Assembly: GCA_023381235.1 (NCBI GenBank)
Contig: JAMCTV010000016.1
Coordinates: 1-8,002 of the forward strand
DNA from: Gammaproteobacteria bacterium
Lineage (GTDB): Bacteria > Pseudomonadota > Gammaproteobacteria > SURF-13
Reading direction: 5' to 3'
Length of the DNA: 8,002 nucleotides
A program made the translations under genes and the position numbers. The notes beneath the pieces were generated by a model. The model ran no database searches, was not told the DNA's origin, and saw only the letters and a list, made by a program, of their open reading frames with translations. Below are positions 1 through 5,328 of the stretch, one piece after another (the stretch's first letter is position 1; the number at the start of each line of letters is the position of its first letter).

Positions 1-70
1 CAAGCTGGCCGGCGGTGTGACTCAATGAGCCGAAGTTACGCCACGGATGGCAACACAGCGGTCAATACAT

Positions 71-147
71 GCGCCCTTAGCTCAGTTGGATAGAGCGTTG
101 GGTTCCGATCCCAAAGGTCAGAGGTTCGAATCCTCTAGGGCGCGCCA
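71..147 (+). tRNA. tRNA-Arg(CCG)
   Basis: A full cloverleaf can be folded by eye. The 7-bp acceptor stem GCGCCCT/AGGGCGC is perfect, the D stem is GCTC/GAGC, the anticodon stem TTGGG/CCCAA closes the loop TTCCGAT, the variable loop is 5 nt, and the T stem AGAGG/CCTCT holds the loop TTCGAAT. Loop positions 34-36 read CCG, which decodes the arginine codon CGG. The discriminator base is G and the terminal CCA is encoded in the DNA. No strong promoter is visible in the 70 bases upstream, so it may be co-transcribed with a gene to the left of the window. No T-run terminator follows directly. No second copy of its 3' end was noticed in the window, so there is no direct evidence that it serves as an integration site here. 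Confidence 0.96.
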
Positions 148-213
148 ATTTCCCGGGTCGTTATAGTTCCCATCTATATAAATTCAATAGTAGACCCCTT
201 GCGTCTGTCCCTA

Positions 214-248
214 TTGACGTAACTCATAACACTTGATAATCATGTTAT
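214..248 (+). promoter_or_regulatory. Candidate higBA promoter with overlapping inverted repeat
   Basis: TTGACG (214-219) and GATAAT (235-240) resemble -35 and -10 boxes with a short 15-base spacer. An inverted repeat ATAACA (226-231) / TGTTAT (243-248) straddles the -10 box, and a smaller palindrome TGAT-A-ATCA (234-242) lies inside it. HigA-type antitoxins commonly repress their own operon by binding palindromes over the promoter, so this is a plausible autoregulatory operator. Transcription from this -10 would begin only a few bases before the ATG at 251, giving an almost leaderless mRNA, which fits the lack of a Shine-Dalgarno sequence there. This is inference from motifs only. Confidence 0.35.
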
Positions 249-250
249 CC

Positions 251-531
251 ATGATTCGTAGCTTTCGGGATAAAGATACGGAGGCGTTGTACCAAGGTCG
301 TTACGTCCGGCGCTTCCAAGGATTTAAATCTCAAGCCGAACTCCGGCTGGACCGGCTTGATAATGCGACTCAGCTAAAAGATTTGGCCCAGTTTTCAGGA
401 AATCGCTTGGAGGCTCTGGGCGGAAATCGAAGGGACAGTACAGTATCCGCATCAATGACCAGCGGCAGATATGTTTCGAGTGGCGTGAAGATGGTCCACA
501 CAATGTTGAGATTGTGGACTATCATCGATAA
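251..531 (+). pseudogene. higB: HigB-type (RelE superfamily) toxin gene, frameshifted
   Basis: The first 61 or so codons from ATG 251 encode a typical start of the short HigB/RelE-fold mRNA-interferase family (MIRSFRDKDTEALYQG, then GNRLEALGGNRR). After the GGG run at 432-434 the frame changes to unrelated sequence that runs to a stop at 541. Inserting one base at this run restores the family ending: the other frame reads GQYSIRIND, then ICFEWREDG and VEIVDYHR, and stops with TAA at 529-531, giving about 93 residues, the usual family length. The toxin is therefore broken by a one-base deletion in a G run, unless this is a sequencing error. The restored protein also reads DQRQICF where relatives usually have DQWRICF, so a conserved Trp and Arg are both changed, which favours real decay. 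Upstream in-frame starts (TTG 233, ATG 242) would add residues that relatives lack. The repaired stop overlaps the ribosome site of higA, as expected for a coupled toxin-antitoxin pair. Confidence 0.82.
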
Positions 532-543
532 GGAGGTATGAGT

Positions 544-837
544 ATGGCTAACAACATGCGTCCCATACATCCCGGCGAACAACTGCGGGATGAAATGGAG
601 GAGCTGGGACTATCTGCGCGCGCGTTAGCGAAGGCATTGGGTGTGCCGGTTAACCGTGTTACGGGTATTCTAAACGAGCAGCGTGCCATCACCGCAGACA
701 CCGCGCTGAGACTATCACGGTATTTTGGCGGGACGCCAGAATTCTGGTTGAATCTCCAAAGTGCCTACGAATTGCGCTGCGCCCGGCAGAAGGCTGGAAA
801 GAAGATCGAGCGCGCGGTCACCCCAAGAGCGGCATAG
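544..837 (+). CDS. higA: HigA-type antitoxin, XRE-family DNA-binding protein
   Basis: Predicted 97-residue antitoxin of the HigA family: it would bind and neutralise the HigB toxin and repress the operon. The N-terminus (NMRPIHPGEQLRDEM) and the helix-turn-helix segment at about residues 22-56 (LSARALAKALGVPVNRVTGI) are characteristic, as is the FGGTPEFWLNLQ motif near residues 61-72. Two ATGs are available, at 538 and 544. The strong ribosome site AAGGAGG (530-536) lies 7 bases before ATG 544 but only 1 base before ATG 538, so 544 is chosen; family members also start MANNMRP. The ribosome site overlaps the restored higB stop codon. The antitoxin is intact while its toxin is frameshifted, so it may survive as a solitary regulator. 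Its stop lies 4 bases from the stop of the convergent msrA, with no terminator hairpin between. Confidence 0.92.
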   Translation: MANNMRPIHPGEQLRDEMEELGLSARALAKALGVPVNRVTGILNEQRAITADTALRLSRYFGGTPEFWLNLQSAYELRCARQKAGKKIERAVTPRAA

Positions 838-841
838 TGGA

Positions 842-1483
842 TCAGTGCGTGGCCCGACCCTGCTCCTTCCCCCATAACTGCTCCAGGCGTTGGTCGCGGC
901 CACAGCTGAAGCGGTAATAGTTGTAGCGTACGGGGTTCTTTTTGTAAAAATTCTGGTGATACTCTTCCGCGGCATAGAACGTTGTGGCCTGCATGATTTC
1001 GGTGACTAGCGGCGCCTTGAACGGTTTGGTTTTTTCGAGCGCCATTTTTGATTGTTCCGCGATTATCTTCTGTTGTGGATTGGCATAGAAGATGGCGGTG
1101 CGGTACTGGCTGCCGCTGTCGCAGAATTGGCGGTCCGGTGTCGTCGGATCAATGGTGCGCCAGAACTTGTCCACCAACTCCTTGTAGCTGACTTTTGCGG
1201 GATCATAGACCACCTGCACCGCTTCGGCGTGGCCGGTGCCGCCGGCCGACACCTCTTCGTAGGTCGGGTTGAGCTTGTGCCCGCCGGTATAGCCGGAAAC
1301 CGTTTCTATAACACCGGGTATCTTGTCGAAATCCGATTCCACACACCAGAAACAGCCACCGGCAAATAGGGCGGTCTCATGGCTATTGGAAGGCGCAGCC
1401 GTGCCGGTCGCATCCGGCTGCGCCAAAATCACGCCGGGCAAGGCGATGCCGGCGACCAGCGCGATAAGTGATTTACGCAACAT
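842..1483 (-). CDS. msrA: Periplasmic peptide-methionine (S)-S-oxide reductase MsrA
   Basis: Reduces the S-epimer of methionine sulfoxide in oxidised proteins. The 213-residue product begins with a Sec-type signal peptide (MLRKS, hydrophobic core to about residue 20, likely cleavage near VILA-Q), so it should act in the periplasm. The mature domain carries the catalytic motif GCFWC with the nucleophile at Cys44 and a second Cys at 47, then GTGHAEAVQVVYDP (about 83-95), QFCDSGSQYRTAIFY (about 119-133) and the C-terminal YYRFSCGRD with Cys194, the usual resolving position. The start ATG at 1483 is preceded by a perfect TAAGGAGG at 1500-1493, spaced 9 bases. It follows msrB by 38 bases on the same strand, so the two form an operon covering both sulfoxide epimers. 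Electrons would have to come from a periplasmic thioredoxin-like or DsbD-type donor, which is not in the window. Confidence 0.95.
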   Translation of the reverse strand: MLRKSLIALVAGIALPGVILAQPDATGTAAPSNSHETALFAGGCFWCVESDFDKIPGVIETVSGYTGGHKLNPTYEEVSAGGTGHAEAVQVVYDPAKVSYKELVDKFWRTIDPTTPDRQFCDSGSQYRTAIFYANPQQKIIAEQSKMALEKTKPFKAPLVTEIMQATTFYAAEEYHQNFYKKNPVRYNYYRFSCGRDQRLEQLWGKEQGRATH

Positions 1484-1521
1484 GAGTAGGCGCCTCCTTA
1501 TCTGGTGTTATCCAACAATAG

Positions 1522-2010
1522 CTATACGGGGATAAACTTCAATGCCAGCCCGTTGTTGCACCAGCGCTGGCCGGTCGGCTTGGGGCCGTCGTTAAAGACA
1601 TGGCCCTGATGGCCGCCGCAACGCGCGCAGTGGTACTCCTTGCGCGGGTAGATCAGCTTGAAGTCGAGCTTCGTTTCAATAGCCCCGGGTAACGTCGTAT
1701 AAAAACTCGGCCAGCCCGTGCCGCTGTCGAACTTCATGTCGGATGTGAACAGCGGCAGATCGCAGCCGGCGCAGACGTACTGACCTTTACGTTTTTCATC
1801 ATTCAGCGGGCTGGAAAAAGGCGGTTCAGTACCCTCGTCGCGCAAAATATTGTATTGCGCGGGTGTCAGCAGTGCTTTCCACTCCGCATCCGATTTGACA
1901 ATCTTGTCTATGGTCGTTGGCATGGCGCTATCCCCACTAAAGACTCTGGATGTAATCAGGGGCAAGGTCGCAAACCCCATGCATGTTCCAATAAATTGAC
2001 GTCTGTTCAT
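1522..2010 (-). CDS. msrB: Exported peptide-methionine (R)-S-oxide reductase MsrB
   Basis: Reduces the R-epimer of methionine sulfoxide; partner of the downstream msrA. Starting at ATG 2010 the product has 162 residues; GGAG lies 8 bases upstream of this ATG. An upstream in-frame start at 2067 would add 19 residues lacking family features, and the twin-arginine sequence would then no longer be N-terminal. The N-terminus NRRQFIGTCMGFATLPLI resembles a twin-arginine (Tat) signal, suggesting export of the folded zinc protein. Zinc-binding pairs are visible: CAGC (Cys80, Cys83) and CARC (Cys128, Cys131). GTEPPFSSPLN, SGTGWPSF, GGHQGHVFNDGPKPTGQRWC and the catalytic Cys151 in RWCNNGLALKF follow the family order. 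Oddity: 2-Cys MsrBs have a resolving Cys in SGCGWPSF, and here that position is Thr98, so the enzyme is probably of the 1-Cys type, reduced directly by its donor. Confidence 0.95.
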   Translation of the reverse strand: MNRRQFIGTCMGFATLPLITSRVFSGDSAMPTTIDKIVKSDAEWKALLTPAQYNILRDEGTEPPFSSPLNDEKRKGQYVCAGCDLPLFTSDMKFDSGTGWPSFYTTLPGAIETKLDFKLIYPRKEYHCARCGGHQGHVFNDGPKPTGQRWCNNGLALKFIPV

Positions 2011-2092
2011 GGCGCTGTCTCCGCGTTTGTTTCCACCAGTGCGCACAGTGTAAGACCGTAATATCACCTCTTTATCGCATAGTTATCACAAT

Positions 2093-2122
2093 TTTATACA
2101 ATCCTTTTGACCGATGGGTCAT
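2093..2122 (-). promoter_or_regulatory. Candidate promoter of msrB-msrA
   Basis: On the minus strand ATGACC (2122-2117) and TATAAA (2098-2093) are separated by 18 bases and resemble sigma-70 boxes. They lie in the AT-rich part of the divergent intergenic region and would give a leader of about 75 bases before msrB. The -35 region overlaps a short palindrome, TGACC-GATG-GGTCA (2108-2121), which could be a regulator site. Support is by motif only. Confidence 0.35.
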
Positions 2123-2166
2123 TGCAAGACCAGCCCTGCCCCGCCCTGCACTACTCTGTTAATATG

Positions 2167-2188
2167 AGCAGATTCATACGCATCTGCT
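2167..2188 (+). promoter_or_regulatory. Inverted repeat in the leader of the exporter operon
   Basis: AGCAGAT (2167-2173) and ATCTGCT (2182-2188) form a perfect 7-bp inverted repeat around the 8-base centre TCATACGC. It ends 3 bases before the ribosome site GGGGAG (2192-2197) of the exporter operon and starts just after a -10-like TAATAT (2160-2165) that has no clear -35 partner. Geometry suggests either an operator for a dimeric TetR/MarR-type repressor at the transcription start or a leader hairpin limiting translation. No regulator gene is visible beside it. Confidence 0.38.
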
Positions 2189-2203
2189 GCCGGGGAGCTT
2201 ATC

Positions 2204-3169
2204 ATGCCGTGCCATCACGCCTTCCGCACCGTAGTTATAGCCTTGAGCGCAGCGGTGGTTGCAGGTTGCAGCGACAATACACCCGCCACTTTTCAGGGCT
2301 ATGCCGAGGGGGAGTATGTGCATATCGCCGCGGCATTTTCCGGCACACTCGACACCCTCGCTGTGCAGCGCGGTACGCAGATCAAGGCGGGAGAAATTTT
2401 GTTCCGCCTGGAAAGCCAGAACGAATCGGCCGCAAGGAATGAAGCGGCGGAACGGCTGAAGCAAACAGCCGCGCAACTGGAAAATCTGAAAAAGGGCAAA
2501 CGTCCCTCGGAACTGGATGCGATCCGCGCGCAGCAGGCACAGGCGCAGGCCGCGCTGCAACTGTCGGAACTGCAACTCAAGCGCATGGAAAGGCTGCTCG
2601 GCAGCGGCGCGGTCACGCGCGAACAACTGGACCAGGCGCGCAGCAGCTACGACCGCGACCGTGCGCGCCTCACTGAACTCAATGCACAGGCCCAGACCGC
2701 GCGCCTCGGCGCACGCGAGGACGAGATCAGCGCTGCCGCCGCGGAGGTGGACGCCGCACGCGCCGCACTGGCGCAGGCCGAGTGGCGGCTGGAGCAGAAA
2801 TCCGTCTCCGCAACCCTGGACGGCATCATTGACGACACCTTGTACGTGCAAGGCGAGTGGGTACCCGCCGGTGCGCCGGTGATCTCGCTGCTGCCACCGC
2901 AAAATAGCAAGATACGTTTCTTTGTACCGGAGGCCGCGCTCGGCGCCTTGCACATCGGCCAAGGCGTGGCCGTGACCTGCGACGGCTGCGGCACGCCCGT
3001 TGCGGCACAAATCCGCTTTATCGCATCACAGGCCGAATACACCCCGCCCGTCATCTACAGCAAGGAGACGCGCAGCAAACTGGTGTTCATGGTGGAGGCC
3101 TGGCCCGCGCCGCAAGACGCCATAAAATTACATCCGGGGCAGCCGGTGGATGTCGCGCTAAAACCGTGA
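2204..3169 (+). CDS. HlyD-family membrane-fusion lipoprotein of an ABC exporter (YbhG/YhiI-like)
   Basis: A 321-residue periplasmic adaptor that would link the inner-membrane ABC transporter encoded by the next two genes to an outer-membrane channel. The N-terminus has a lipoprotein signal with lipobox VAGC (Cys22). Residues about 37-70 form the first half of the biotinyl-lipoyl-like domain (VHIAAAFSGTLDTLAVQRG), about 72-197 an alpha-helical hairpin rich in Ala, Gln and Glu, and about 200-230 the second half (ATLDGIIDDTLYVQGEWV). The beta-barrel region contains CDGC (Cys259, Cys262) and the segment EYTPPVIYSKETRSKLVFMV, which I recognise from the YbhG/YhiI group rather than the RND adaptors. 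GGGGAG sits 6 bases before ATG 2204. The stop overlaps the GTG start of the ATPase gene by 4 bases. The substrate cannot be told from sequence; relatives export drugs or other amphipathic compounds. Confidence 0.93.
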   Translation: MPCHHAFRTVVIALSAAVVAGCSDNTPATFQGYAEGEYVHIAAAFSGTLDTLAVQRGTQIKAGEILFRLESQNESAARNEAAERLKQTAAQLENLKKGKRPSELDAIRAQQAQAQAALQLSELQLKRMERLLGSGAVTREQLDQARSSYDRDRARLTELNAQAQTARLGAREDEISAAAAEVDAARAALAQAEWRLEQKSVSATLDGIIDDTLYVQGEWVPAGAPVISLLPPQNSKIRFFVPEAALGALHIGQGVAVTCDGCGTPVAAQIRFIASQAEYTPPVIYSKETRSKLVFMVEAWPAPQDAIKLHPGQPVDVALKP

Positions 3170-4098
3170 CCGGCAACGCCGATCTGCTCATAGATGTACA
3201 CGGCCTGAATAAAAGCTTCGGCGCCAAGCATGTCGTGCGCGACCTCTCGCTGCAAGTGAAGCGCGGTGAAATCTACGGCTTCCTGGGGCCCAACGGCAGC
3301 GGCAAGACCACCTCGATCCGCATGCTGTGCGGCCTGCTGCGCCCGGACAGCGGTAGCGGCACCTGCCTCGGCTATGACGTCATTACGCAAACGCTGGAAA
3401 TCAAACACCATGCCGGTTACATGACGCAACGCTTTTCGCTGTACGAAGATTTGAGCATCCGCGAAAACATGGATTTCGTCGCGCGCATGTACGGCATGAA
3501 AAACCGCCGCGCGGCGGTGGAGGCAAGCCTGGAAAAACTGGGTCTCGCGGAGCGCCGCGATCAACTGGCGGGCACACTCTCCGGTGGCTGGAAGCAGCGC
3601 CTCGCGCTCGCCGCGTGCATGCTGCACGAGCCGAAATTGTTATTGCTCGACGAGCCCACCGCCGGCGTGGACCCCAAGGCGCGGCGCGATTTCTGGGAGG
3701 AGCTGCACGCGCTCGCGGCGAGCGGCATCTCGGTGCTGGTCAGCACCCATTACATGGACGAGGCGGAGCGTTGTCACCAGTTGGCCTACATCTCTTACGG
3801 CACGCTGCTCACGCGCGGCACCGCGCACGAGGTCGTGGCGAAGCAGCATCTCGTCACCTATCTGGTGAGTGGTGCCGATCTCTATGCGCTGGCCGCGCAT
3901 CTGAAAACACTGCCGGGAGTGAAGCAAGTAGTGGTATTCGGCGCTACCCTGCACGTCACGGGTGAAGATGCGGCCAGACTGAATGAGAGCATGGCAGCAC
4001 TGCAAAAAAACGGCGACTACCGCGTCAGTCTGGCCGAGCCCAGCCTGGAGGATGTATTTATTCATCTCATGGACCACGCTGCGGAGCCGTTTACGTGA
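3166..4098 (+). CDS. ABC transporter ATP-binding protein of the exporter
   Basis: A 310-residue ATPase that would power the permease encoded immediately downstream. All nucleotide-binding motifs are present: Walker A GPNGSGKTT (41-49), Q-loop Gln88 in GYMTQRFSLYEDLS, signature LSGGWKQR (138-145), Walker B LLLLDEP (158-164) and the switch His195 in VSTHYMDEAE. The C-terminal EPSLEDVFIHL (about 291-301) is typical of the DrrA/YbhF/NodI type of export ATPase. It contains one nucleotide-binding domain, unlike E. coli YbhF, which has two, so it should act as a homodimer. The GTG start at 3166 overlaps the upstream stop (GTGA) and has no clear ribosome site, which suggests translational coupling. 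Its own stop overlaps the next gene in the same way. Confidence 0.95.
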   Translation: MTGNADLLIDVHGLNKSFGAKHVVRDLSLQVKRGEIYGFLGPNGSGKTTSIRMLCGLLRPDSGSGTCLGYDVITQTLEIKHHAGYMTQRFSLYEDLSIRENMDFVARMYGMKNRRAAVEASLEKLGLAERRDQLAGTLSGGWKQRLALAACMLHEPKLLLLDEPTAGVDPKARRDFWEELHALAASGISVLVSTHYMDEAERCHQLAYISYGTLLTRGTAHEVVAKQHLVTYLVSGADLYALAAHLKTLPGVKQVVVFGATLHVTGEDAARLNESMAALQKNGDYRVSLAEPSLEDVFIHLMDHAAEPFT

Positions 4099-5228
4099 AA
4101 CGCTTTTCCTGGTCGCGTTTCTGGGGCATCGCGATGAAGGAATTCACCCAGATGCGGCGCGACCGCCTGACCTTCGGCATGATCGTCGGCATTCCCGTCA
4201 TCCAGCTGATCCTGTTCGGCTTCGCCATCAACAGCGATCCGAAACATCTGCCCACCGCGCTGCTCTCGGCCGACAACAGCCAGTTCGCGCGCAGCATTGT
4301 GAGCGGCCTGGAAAACAGCGGCTACTTTCACATCGTAGAGCACATCGCGGCGCAGAGCGAAGCGGAGCAGCTGCTGGCCGAGGGCGAGGTGCAGTTTGTC
4401 GTCACCATCCCGGAGAATTTTTCGCGCAAGCTGTTGCGCGGCGAACGGCCCGTGCTGCTGCTGGAGGCCGATGCCTCCGACCCCGCGGCGACCTCAAACG
4501 CATTGAGCGCGCTGGCCGTGTTGAGCAAGACCGTACTCATGCGTGATTTGCGCGGCAGCCTGCAACAGCTCGCCGGCGCGCCCGACCCCATTGATATCCG
4601 CATCCACCGTCGCTACAACCCGGAAGGCATCACGCAGTACAACATCGTGCCGGGCCTGACCGGCGTCATCCTCACCATGACCATGATCCTCATGACCGGC
4701 CTCGCCATGACGCGCGAACGCGAACGCGGCACCATGGAGAGTCTGCTCGCCACTCCCGCGCGCCCGATCGAGGTGATGACCGGCAAGATCATCCCCTACA
4801 TCATGGTGGGACTGATTCAGATCACCATCATTCTGCTACTGGCGAGATTTCTGTTTGAAGTACCGTTGCTGGGCAACGTGTTTTTGCTGTACGGCGGCGT
4901 ACTGCTGTTCATCGCGGCGAACCTGATGCTCGGCATCACCTTCTCCACGCTGGCGCGCAACCAGTTGCAGGCGATGCAAATGACGTTTTTCTTTTTTCTG
5001 CCTTCAATCCTGCTGTCCGGTTTCATGTTTCCGTTCCGCGGCATGCCGCGCTGGGCGCAGGCCATCGGCGAAGCGCTGCCGCTCACGCACTTCCTGCGCA
5101 TGGTGCGCGGCATACTGCTCAAGGGCAATGGCCTCGTGGAAATGCTGCCGCACGTATGGCCCATCGGCCTCTTCATGCTCGCCGTACTGCTGCTTGCGCT
5201 CAAGCTGTACCGTGAGACGCTCGATTAA
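4095..5228 (+). CDS. ABC-2 type permease of the exporter (YbhS/YbhR-like)
   Basis: A 377-residue inner-membrane permease. The hydrophobic pattern shows one helix near the N-terminus (about 25-45), a large extracytoplasmic domain (about 46-180) and five further helices (about 184-205, 233-252, 262-284, 293-313, 354-372), the layout of the ABC-2 permease group including YbhR, YbhS and YhhJ. The motif RERERGTMESLLATP (207-221), after the second helix, is the conserved coupling segment of this group. The N-terminal MKEFTQMRRDRLTF is also typical. The GTG start at 4095 overlaps the ATPase stop by 4 bases and has GGAG 8 bases upstream. Only one permease gene is present, whereas E. coli ybhFSR has two, so a homodimeric permease is likely. 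No terminator with a T-run follows; a palindromic repeat lies 63 bases downstream. Confidence 0.95.
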   Translation: MKRFSWSRFWGIAMKEFTQMRRDRLTFGMIVGIPVIQLILFGFAINSDPKHLPTALLSADNSQFARSIVSGLENSGYFHIVEHIAAQSEAEQLLAEGEVQFVVTIPENFSRKLLRGERPVLLLEADASDPAATSNALSALAVLSKTVLMRDLRGSLQQLAGAPDPIDIRIHRRYNPEGITQYNIVPGLTGVILTMTMILMTGLAMTRERERGTMESLLATPARPIEVMTGKIIPYIMVGLIQITIILLLARFLFEVPLLGNVFLLYGGVLLFIAANLMLGITFSTLARNQLQAMQMTFFFFLPSILLSGFMFPFRGMPRWAQAIGEALPLTHFLRMVRGILLKGNGLVEMLPHVWPIGLFMLAVLLLALKLYRETLD

Positions 5229-5291
5229 GCCGAGCAGCTACAAGGGCAGGCACAAGTTACCTACGTTTTGTAAATTTGGGATTGAATCCGC

Positions 5292-5323
5292 GTAGGCAAA
5301 CAAAATCCGTTTGCCCACCCTAC
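5292..5323. repeat. GTAG...CTAC palindromic repeat unit
   Basis: GGCAAAC (5295-5301) and GTTTGCC (5309-5315) form a perfect 7-bp stem around the loop AAAATCC. The outer bases GTA (5292-5294) and TAC (5321-5323) also pair, with CACCC (5316-5320) unpaired. Read from the right arm, an intact unit would have a 15-bp arm beginning GTAGGGTGGGC, so the left arm seems to have lost 5 bases. A second CCTACG/CGTAGG inverted pair spans 5260-5296. The unit lies between the ends of two convergent genes and has no T-run on either side, so it looks like an interspersed repeat rather than a standard terminator. Confidence 0.55.
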
Positions 5324-5328
5324 ATGAC

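Noticed and set aside
2..28. Possible last codons of an upstream gene, ending KLAGGVTQ and TGA
   Set aside because: Only eight codons are visible and another frame is also open; nothing distinguishes a real gene end from chance.
71..147. tRNA-Arg as attachment site of a genomic island carrying higBA
   Set aside because: No integrase gene is present and no repeat of the tRNA 3' end was seen in the window.
2174..3010. Long open frame opposite the HlyD-family gene
   Set aside because: Arg/Ala/Cys-rich translation without recognisable domains, fully inside a well-supported gene on the other strand; a GC-bias shadow.
3055..3627. Long open frame opposite the ABC ATPase gene
   Set aside because: It overlaps the Walker A and signature coding region of a clear ATPase and has no family features of its own.
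3983..4546. Open frame spanning the ATPase-permease junction on the plus strand
   Set aside because: It is out of frame with both genes, rich in Arg and His, and has no ribosome site or domain.
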